The notes under the pieces: model-generated
Told to the model about the DNA's origin: nothing
Databases searched by the model: none
The model's input: the letters and a program-made list of their open reading frames with translations, nothing else
Made by a program: the position numbers and the translations under genes
Source of the DNA: Limonium bicolor
Lineage: Eukaryota > Streptophyta > Magnoliopsida > Caryophyllales > Plumbaginaceae
Direction of reading: 5' to 3'
Length of the DNA stretch: 64,000 bases
NCBI GenBank assembly: GCA_023374045.1
Contig: CM041776.1
Span: forward strand, 141,673,296 to 141,737,295
Shown here: positions 55,421-64,000 of the stretch, piece after piece
Numbering within the stretch: position 1 is the stretch's first letter
Layout of the letters: the number at the start of each line of letters is the position of its first letter

Positions 55421-58400
55421 GAAAGTGCCGCTCCTCTGATTCCCACACAACTCTTTAAACTTCCAGGTCGTTTCTAGTTGAAGTTGCTCAACCGATCCTC
55501 CACTAAAGCCTGTGCCTTGCTGATTCCGGTAAAGACAGTCCAGAGGACAGAAAAGTATGCATTAGAGTTGTTGTTTTCCAAACTCCCACGCCTGCCTCAT
55601 GGGAGTCAGTGAACACCTACCACTCAACCGATAAACTCACAGATAACCTCTTCTCTTCTCGGGCATGCACCAGTCCTTGCAAGATTCAGAGACTCCCTTC
55701 ACTCCTCTCTAATTCTTGCATCCAAGGAAATGCTGTTGGATTGCATCGCCCTCCTCCTGTTTTCTTTTCTTCTGTTCAATCAATAAACTGTCAACTTACT
55801 CTATCACTTTCCTTGTTTTATCAGTGAACTAAGCCTTCCACTCTTCCTGTCTGTCTGATCGAGCTGGTGCCCAAGCTCTTTGAAATCTGAAACAATAAAC
55901 TCAAGGAGCTAGCGAGGTAAGGAGACTGCAACAAGTCCCTTTCTTTTCTCTGTTTAGTTTTGCCTGAAATCCCTTGCACCAATCTCCCTAACCTTCTTAC
56001 AGTCTCACGTAATAGCCATACATGCTAGGAAGGAGTGGAGCACTGGAAATCTTGAAACCTGTACTCTACTAGGACGTAATCAGAAGGTAAAAGAAAACCT
56101 CCATTAGTACAAAGCTAAATTCCTCCAGCTCCTCATCTATTTTCCCTTCTGGTTTGCTAAAGATTAACACATGAGAAATCTTTCTAGTGGAGTCGTGAGT
56201 TCAAGTGTCTTGGTCTCTTCCTCTAACTGTCTGCATTCTTCTCTCAAAGAGAAACCGCCAAGAACCCACCACATCCTGGTGAATATCAGTCCAAGGTGAG
56301 AACAAAAAAAAAAGAAAAGGAAAACTTTCTGTGTAATGATCATTCTCTGTTTATCAGTTCTAACACCTGGGTAAATGCCTCAGTTGCTGTTGAATAACCC
56401 AAGTTTCGGAAGATTCACATTGTGCCAAGAATCAACCAAGGGATACAGCTAAGATAAGAGGTGAGCCATCCTTAAATTTAATACACCAGCAAAAACAAAA
56501 GAAACCAATTTGTCAAGTGTAACCTGATAACTTGTTTCAGTTTCTGAAACTTTGTGTTTCTGTTTATTAACTTCTCAGAGTGCAGTCAGTGTTGTTGTGG
56601 GTTGCTTTCGAGAATAAAATCACATTAAACTAACTAGCTAAGCAACTAAAGAACTCTGAAAGAAAAGAAAAGTAACCTAAACCATATGATGTTGAAGAGT
56701 ACCTGTCAAAACTGATAAGCATGCCAAACCTGTAGCATGTAGTCTCAGTGTACTAAATGTCCCTGGGTATTCTTGAGTTGCTAATACATTTACAATATTA
56801 TACATGCACCTGACTAAGTGTCTAAACGTGAGGGTGTTGGAAAAACAAGAAACAACTTCAAAGGATAGAAAACAGATGCACCAGTTACACCTCCTATTCT
56901 ATTTCAGTTTTAGTGGCCACACTATATTGTGTTGGGTTAATTCTGAGAGTATAAACTATACTAAGGTCTTAATTAAGCAGCTAAACCATTTGAGGGAATT
57001 AGAAAACAAGAACCATGCACAAAACAAAAAGAAAAGATAACCTGATCATGTGGTAGTGTATGGCAGTTTCACAGTTGCAGTTTTTCAGATTTTCATTTGT
57101 AGTTGGTTCTGTGTAATTAAGCACAGAAACTATACGGGTATCGACTTGGGTTGTTTGAGGTTGAAAACTTACTAAAACCCTTAACTCATTAACTAGACAC
57201 GTTTGGGGAAAATAAAAACCCAGATCTGTGAATGAAAAGAACAACAAAAGAAGGAGAAGTTACCAGTTTTGCAGTTGCAGTTCTTTTGGTTTCTTAATTC
57301 AGTTTTGGGGACTTCTCACTTGGCTTGGGTTACCTGAGGGCCATAACAATAATAAAATACCTAATTAAGTAACTAAAGCAGTTGAGGAAAACTAAGAAGT
57401 AGATTAGATAACAGAAGCAAAACAGAAATGAAATAGAAGAGGAAGAAGATATCAGTCTCAGTTTGCCAGCATCTGAAATTCTTTATTTCACTAAGGGTGA
57501 GTTTCTATAACATTAATAACATTTGCCCTGGGTCTGTTTGGAAGTTGATGTCAAGGTAAGAAACTTAACTAATGAGGGAAAACAACTTGGGAGGAACAGG
57601 AAACAGATTTAAGGAGCAACAAGGAAGAAAAAAAAACTGAAGACAGAAATGCTTCAGTTCTGGTTTTTTTCTGAAAAATCGTTTTCTATATAACTCTGTT
57701 ACAGGGGGTTGTAATGGTGTGATCGAGAGCTTAAGACTGCATTAAAACACATAAATGAGTCACTAAACAAGTTGGGGAGAATTGAAAACCAGAGGGTAAA
57801 CAAAGAACAGAAATCTGATGAGAGAAGGTTTATCAGTTTCTGTTTTTGCATTCTATCAGCTTCTGATTTCAAGGATTTTAGTTTGTGTAAGAAGTTCTGT
57901 GATTTTAGCTTACTGCCTGGGGTTGTCTTAAAAATGAAACGGTATTAAAACACACGCCTAAGTAGTTGAGCAACTTGGGGGAAAACAAAAAAAAAGACTA
58001 AAAGGACAGAAACCAACAATAGTAGAAAAGTTCACATCAGATTATCAGTTTTCAGATTTGTGTTCAGTTCTCTGTACAGAGAATTAAGTGAGTATTATTG
58101 GAGTAGTTTTGAGTTTAAAGAGGAGATTAAACACTTAGCTGAGTAAGAAGTACATAGGGGTAAGATTGAGAGACAGTTAGGTGAGTAACATAATGGAATA
58201 AAAGAAAAGATAGTAGAGTTTAATGCTTCAGTTCTTTGTTTTGTTTCTGGAAGTTGTCTTATGTATAAATATGTGACAGTGGACTGGTTGGGGTTGGTTT
58301 CGAGTTTAAAATTGTGGTATAATACTCAACTAGATAGGTAAGCACCTTGGGTGAGATTTGAAAGAAAGAATTGTAATTAAACAGGAAATAATCAAGGAGA

Positions 58401-60636
58401 AGGCATCGGGTTTCATGGTTTTTTAGTTTCAGTTTCTGGTTGCCTTTTTGTATCTGGTTCTGTGTAATTAATTACAGATGCTATGTGGGTGTTTTATGAG
58501 TATAGTCTTGAGTTTAAACCAAGGTTAACACCCATAACTAGTGGGTAAATACTGCAGGAAAGAAACAAACATAAACTGAACTAACTAGCAATAAGAACCA
58601 AGAGGGAATGTGTAGCTTGTGCTTCAGTTTCATTGATGTTATAGCTCCTGTATAACTGTGTTACAAGGGTATTATAAGTGTGATTCTATTTTAATAATGT
58701 ACCCAAATAATAGCTAATAAATATAACTAGGTTAGTGAAACATGTGGAGAAGGTTAAACATCAACTACTACATTAAAAGTGAAGTTAGATAAGGTATTAC
58801 GTGGGACTTGTGCTTCAGATTTGGAAACTTTTGGGCTTCTGTATAAATGGGTTTTAGGGGTATTCTATGGTCTATATTATCATGATACACGGGTTAAAAC
58901 ATTGCTCACCTATTTAGCTAGGAGGGAATACACTTTAGCCAAGCTAAATCTATCTTATATAAACATGTTACATGGTTAACACTTAAAATGCTCTAAAACA
59001 TTAGCTAGGAAAAAGGACTTAGTAACATGTAAAACAAGGGTGTGAATGCCCTAGGAGTAACATAAAGTTTAATACGTGGGAAGTCCTAAGGGCTAATAAA
59101 AGTTGAACATTCAACGAAGATTCATCTAGGGAAATAACACCCGATAAATAGTTTGATAAATTCGAGAAGTGTCAGAAAGGTCATCACATGAAATCATAAA
59201 CTGACGCATTGTTTGTAATTAACGCTAGGGCCGTAGCGAACTCCGACCCGGACCCCGTGAGTGAGACAACTCGTACTTTCGAATAAGGTATGGATATGTG
59301 TGGTCCGTATGTTGCCGTGTTACACGGCTTGTTTGCTGTGTGCCTTGTGTGAAAATGACCATAAGATTAAAGCATGAAATTGGATTGCTTGCTTATCTTG
59401 CTTATATGATTGCTATATCATTGTCGTATATTATTTTGCGCGCACACAGTAGTTTAGTCCCTTTCTCGTTTAAGGAACTTTGAGATGGAACCTGACGAAC
59501 TAAGTAAACGAAACAAGAGAACTATACAAAGAGAAAACTCGTCTCTAACTATAGATGACTTCTAATGACACCCACTATGGTGTGAAGCTATTGATGATAA
59601 TGATAAGTAAATATCAGCTGGTGGAACACGAAGATAATCCGGGAAGATGAATTCTCGGGCCACGCGGTAGGGACGCTCGGGAGTTGGTATCTTTATCAGA
59701 TCCTTTGACCGACTATTGGTGGAGCACATCTTGGGGTCTAGATGTGGCCCCTCTTTCTCGATGCATGACGCCGGGAATGGAGGATTAGTAATGGAGAAGA
59801 CGTTCTCCATCTTGTGGTGATAAGAGATTCACACACAGTCCTGAAGAGATAAGGAACAAATTGGCAACTACATGGTAAGGTCACGGGAACTAAATTATAT
59901 CCCAGACCTGGAGCAAGGAAGGAGCAAGGAAATATACACTAAGGGAATAAAGGAAAAGAATCTAAAACACACGACAATCGAATGGTCCCACTGTGAGGAC
60001 CATCAACACTTGTATTCTCTAGCACGTCCTATTTGCATACATGTTTGATGTGCTAAGTTCCTATCCTTGTGTTCTGCTTGTTTGAAGTCCTTATGTGATA
60101 CTTCATGTTGTGGGTTACTGTTTTCTATAGCATGCAAATTGGACTTAATAATATTTGACCAAATAGTCATGTAGCCCGGCAACATACGGGCTACACATAT
60201 TCATACTCAGCATAGTTTTGCTGAGTCCTTTATTTTTACAGCTATGAAACTGGAAGCAGGCGGAGAGTAGGCATGGTGACTACCATGGGGGTAGTCCATC
60301 TGGACAAGACTTTTAAGTAGTATGTTTTAATGAATGGGTTGTGACTATGTAACACTAAACCCTGGATGTACGTTTCGGTTTATGTTATCTAATTAAGAAC
60401 TTATGTTGTAGACTCTCGGTACTTGGTTTGTATTTCCTGTTGTACTTTGATGTGGTTAAGGTTTAAATTCTAGTCATTCAGACTGTAGCTTGGTGTTGAT
60501 AGTGTTGTTGTGTCAACCACGTGGGTGGTTGGAGTATGTGACACCCGGATGGAGTCGTAAATCCGCTGCATAAACTTATCATGATATTATGTGGCGCATT
60601 GGTCATACTGTGGTTTGGTTATTCGGGGGTGTTACA
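55421..60636 (+). repeat. Element A 3' LTR, remainder
   Basis: After the duplicated GAAAG the LTR of A resumes. 55426-56378 has no counterpart in the window because the 5' copy is cut off; 56379-60636 matches 1-4222. The degenerate repeats of about 190 bp lie at about 56530-58975. It ends GTTACA at 60636. Short ORFs (for example 56804-57040) are LTR by-products. Confidence 0.92.
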
Positions 60637-62809
60637 AAAACCATATTATAATATAAGGTAAGCATTTTTCACCTAGCCTTTGATTTTCCAAGCTACCAAG
60701 AACTCCAAACAGCCTTTGAACCTCTCCAAATGCATTAGCTTAGTTAGCATATCATTTAATGGTGGATTTTTCCTTACTTTGTTAGGTATATCCTTAAGCT
60801 TCCTCTCTTCATTTTTGTTGTAGAATTTCCCCATGGTAACAGCACCATGCGGCAGCATTTTGTCCATGCAAAAGAACACATATCAGCCATGTAAGATAAT
60901 GATCATTAAGGGTAGTTTTATGCTTAGTAAAAGGCATGGTATATACCTTAATATGGGCTGACCTTAGAGGCTATTCACGCCTGTTTTTTTCAAGGAAAGG
61001 AAAACTATTAAAACACCATGTAAAACATAATATATAACCGGTAAATATCAGTGAGGAATGGTGGTAATTTTTGTTACCGAAACTCACCAACAAAAGCAGT
61101 CCTTGCTGGGATCTTTTTCCTTCACTAGGTGCTGGGAACTTCCTCTGGTTTTGTACGTGAAGGAAGCAAACGATTAAGTAAGGAGAACTGGAAGTGTTTT
61201 ACTGGTAATAAAAGAAGGGAATGGGCATGGTAGTCCTTACCGAAATGGATGAAGATGGAGCTCCTAGTATGGATATGGCTACTGCATGAAGCATGGGTGT
61301 TTTCCCTCTATTTTTATACGTCGTGAAGGCAGTGAATAAGCTGGGGAATCACTGGAAGAAGACCGGTAATATAGCAGGGATAGAGTAAGGTTTTTCCCTT
61401 ACCGAAAAAGGCTAGCAATGGACCTTCTTGCCTGGATTTTTTTTTCCTTCACAATGATGGGTGTTCTCCTCTGTTTTTTTACACGTAAAGAAGCAAGGAA
61501 AAGAGCTTAAAGAGCTGGGAAAGAAAACTGAGAGAAAACCGGTAATGGAGAAAGGAAAGAATGAGCTAGTTGCGCATTGTTTTTACCTTAAGAAAATGAG
61601 TTAAGTTGCTTCCATTTCTTCTCCTTATTATCATCCGAGAACTGCTCTACTTTAGCCCCCAACTCAGTCCTAGTTGCTGGATGAAAATGAGCATGGTTTA
61701 GCTCTTTGAAGAGAGGAGAGTAAGAGGAAGAAAATGGGCATTTTTGAGTCAAAAATACTTACCTATATCTGGAGCTAGCAGCCATGGAAGATTGAGTGTT
61801 ATTCTCGGTTTGGAGCAGCAAAGAAAGCTGGGAACCTTACGTAGAAGAAGATGGTACCGAAAGAAGAAGAGCATTGAATGGAAGAAAAAGAAATCGGTTG
61901 ATGATGTAGTAGGTATAGGCTTGGCCAAATAAGTCAAGTGGGAAGTTTCCTATGTCTAAATAATTGGTTACACTGCAGGGGTTGTCGGATATATAAGTAG
62001 TTGTAGTACGGTAGAAGAAGCTTGATTGATTTAGTTTTATATATAATATGTATATATATGTCATTATGCTCATATCTGATGTATGGTGTTCGGTGGTTTG
62101 CAGGTTCTACAAGTGGTTAAGGTGGGCTAAAGGGATAGGCGGCAATGAGTATACAAGTGGGTGAGATAGGGTTGTTTAACTTTTAAATGGTAAAAATGTA
62201 CCAATGTTACTTTAATAGAGCATATGTGGCGAATCAGATTTAATTGCAAATGAGGCGGTAACTAGCTGGGTTATAAGCCTTATATTGGCGGAATAATATA
62301 GCCAAGGTCAAGGGAACATATTGACCCTAGACATGATAAAGTGATTAAATGTTATTTTTGCACTATTTGGTTATTATTCACAAAACAATGCACATATTTT
62401 TGGTTATTTTGAAAAACTTGATTTATACATTTTAATGTGGTACATTATGTCACATTAGTATTTTTAAGGGTATTCGAGACCCAAAAATCAAATAAAACTC
62501 ATTTTGGAGACAATCTCATAAAAATGTATTTTAAGGAAGCTTAGTGCACTTTTTGTGTCCTAGTGAGTTCCTGAGCTTGGTTTCCCTTGGAAATGGTTTT
62601 AATATGTTCATTTATGAGTTATAAGGCTCCGGTCAAAATTGTGGGTCAAACGAAGTTCGTTTGGATATTTAATCACTCTAAAAGGTCAAAGGGTGCAATT
62701 CTTGCTTCCTGTTAAACATTGTTGTGTTTTATTTATTTTTAAGGCTTGTTTAGGCCTTAATTTAATTTATTATATGTTAAATCAATATTTATTAGTTAGG
62801 GGTATTTCA
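60637..62809 (-). repeat. Divergent LTR related to that of element F, minus strand, entered by element A
   Basis: Read on the minus strand, the sequence starts TGAAATACCCCTAACTAA at 62809. It then gives blocks matching the first kilobase of the F LTR: near 62530-62620 it reads like AACATATTAAAACC, CCAAGCTCAGG and CACAAAAAGTGCAC in F order. Further left the similarity weakens. Imperfect repeats of about 160-190 bp, each with a TTACC(G)AA block, lie at 61074, 61237, 61399 and 61585. No PPT lies to the right, so 62809 should be the outer end of a 5' LTR. No gene is supported in this stretch. Confidence 0.62.
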
Positions 62810-63465
62810 CATGTAGTTACTACATAAAATAATGGGCTGTTAAACTACCTCGAACCACTGTTAAATAACAGGGAGAAATAAAGAACATATGGGGTTAATA
62901 TACTACGGGTGTTAGTTCTTATCAATAGTAATGTAATAGTTAGTGCTAGTTGTATTAACGTTACCCGGTATTTCCATGTACGTATAACAGCATTACGGGG
63001 AGAAACTACTGAGCGTGAACTGTCAAGCTAGCAAATTTTCACGGTGAACGGTATGTTAATTGTGTGGTCTAAATGTCCTAAGGATTTTCCTGAGGTCCAG
63101 ACGTTGTGTGTTTAATTGCTAAGAGCTATATCTGTGATTTATGTATATGATCTTGTATACTGTATTGCCCGACACCATTGCGTTTTATTTTACGCGATCG
63201 TCTTATGACTGGAAGTTTATACATCTAAACTCGAACAAGACTAGATGACCTTTAGGTATTACAAGAACCTAACTGACAGTCAATTGTCATAGTCTTAACT
63301 CAAGGATTTGATCTTGTGACATTGATTAAAGGGCTAACTTAGAAAGAGAGGAATCCAGTTAGTTTCGACTATCTGGTTGCGCAGCGTGATCACTACGAGG
63401 GACTACTATCAAGAGTCACTCAAGGGAATCCATGCATCCACATTTGATGATGGCAGAGGGCACTT
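62810..63465. other. Unassigned sequence
   Basis: AT-rich sequence without a reading frame, repeat or RNA gene that I can recognise. It may be old transposon or intergenic DNA. Confidence 0.4.
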
Positions 63466-64000
63466 TTAATACCCCGGATCTAAAAATCGTTATTAAATTA
63501 CTCTAATATGATTATTAAAGGCCTAATGGTGCCTAAAGAGTATTCGTAAGGGAAAATAAAACCAAAAGAAAAGAGAAAATGCGTAAAACGCAAAAAACGT
63601 TAAAACACGCATTAAATGAATAAAGGAGATACATGATCTCGTTAGGGTCCGAGATGGATTCCTAAGGCTTAGTTAGGCCTAATTAGTATACGGGAGTGAT
63701 TCCCGAAGAAAACGGATCCAAATAATGGATTAAAAATACTAACGGAGTTTAAAAGCACGTTTTTCAGAAAACCCGAAAACGTGACTTTAAGTGGTCAAAC
63801 AGACCCATAAAAATTATAGTTGACTAAATAACTATAAACAAATATTAATGGAAGCTTAATAACCATTAAAAAATAAAGAAACGAGAAAATTCCGGAAAAC
63901 GGACCCGGTAAGTGAATAGTGTCGAAACCGGGAGACGAAACGCGTTTAATTCGAAAAGATGAAAAACGACCCGGGCTACTAACAGTATGTGGCCGGTTTT
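63466..64000 (+). repeat. Possible start of another Tekay-type LTR, running off the window
   Basis: GGCACTTTTAATACCCCGG looks like a damaged end of a PPT region fused to an LTR start of the AATACCCC type. A GGCCGGTTTT block lies about 528 bases on (63991), and a similar GGGCCGTTTT lies about 540 bases into the F LTR. No second copy is in the window, so this is tentative. Confidence 0.33.

Larger units (their letters stand above)
1..60636 (+). mobile_element. Element A: giant Tekay-like Ty3/gypsy retrotransposon carrying an AlkB exon; host of the nest
   Basis: The sequence from 1 to 4222 recurs at 56379-60636 and both copies end in GTTACA, so they are LTRs in direct orientation. The 3' LTR starts at 40434 (TGAAACACCC) directly after a PPT. 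A methionine-initiator-type PBS follows the 5' LTR at 4228. The order gag, zinc knuckle, AlkB, protease, RT, RNase H, integrase, chromodomain is readable across the interruptions by B and C. Subtracting the insertions leaves an internal region of about 6.4 kb and LTRs of about 6.05 kb, so the original element was near 18.5 kb. The chromodomain tail and PBS place it in or beside the Tekay/Del clade. The left TSD is outside the window; the right flank begins AAAAC. Confidence 0.93.

Noticed and set aside
60673..60879. 68-codon minus-strand ORF in the right flank
   Set aside because: It is short, lies in DNA that resembles an old LTR and shows no domain.

Overview
This window is repeat-dominated plant nuclear DNA, probably from a eudicot (the species cannot be told from the sequence). 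I see no host gene, rRNA gene or complete tRNA gene. Bases 1-60636 are one nest of six LTR retrotransposons, named A to F here. Element boundaries rest on TG...CA termini, primer binding sites (PBS), polypurine tracts (PPT) and 5-bp target-site duplications (TSD), all read by eye.

Layout. Element A is the host of the nest. It is a giant Tekay/Del-like Ty3/gypsy chromovirus on the + strand. Its 5' LTR runs off the left edge and ends at 4222. Its coding region is split by element B (5361-15790, TSD CTACG) and element C (20395-39729). Its 3' LTR (40434-60636, about 6.05 kb once the insertion is removed) is split by element F (41273-55420, TSD GAAAG). Element C is a conventional Tekay-type element. 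Its 5' LTR carries element D (22166-29109, minus strand, TSD GCATG), an Athila/Tat-type element with only gag and protease. Its reverse transcriptase carries element E (31396-34774, minus strand), a related non-autonomous element with one recognisable LTR. Element B is a non-autonomous Tat-like element with four LTRs, explained by self-insertion followed by LTR recombination. Right of the nest (60637-62809) is a divergent minus-strand LTR related to that of F, so A itself probably landed in an older relative.

Main discovery. Elements A and F are separate insertions of one lineage. Both carry, between the Gag zinc knuckles and the protease, an exon encoding an AlkB-type 2-oxoglutarate/Fe(II) dioxygenase of the plant ALKBH1 type (A 16381-17107; F 46990-47709). 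The gag part of both is split by small GT-AG introns at the same positions and phases: 71/95 nt phase 0, 81/81 nt phase 1, 130/145 nt phase 1. The AlkB exon ends with a stop codon matching the natural AlkB C-terminus. The next acceptor, which opens the protease exon, has the same phase as the AlkB acceptor. Splicing to the AlkB exon would therefore give Gag-AlkB, and skipping it would give Gag-Pol. Classical Tekay element C, in the same window, has neither introns nor AlkB.

Condition of the genes. All copies are broken. A carries many stops of the CGA-to-TGA and CAG-to-TAG kind and has both catalytic aspartates of its reverse transcriptase changed to asparagine. F has nearly identical LTRs (young) but a protease-RT-RNase H stretch full of single-base indels beside an open integrase. 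This means either mobilisation in trans or local consensus error in the assembly.

Other structure: arrays of inverted GTCCGA/TCGGAC motifs occur independently in the LTRs of C, D, E and F; a hairpin overlaps the PBS of A and F; a tRNA-like sequence with a T-run lies on the minus strand in the LTR of A; and B carries palindromic repeats in three near-identical arrays.
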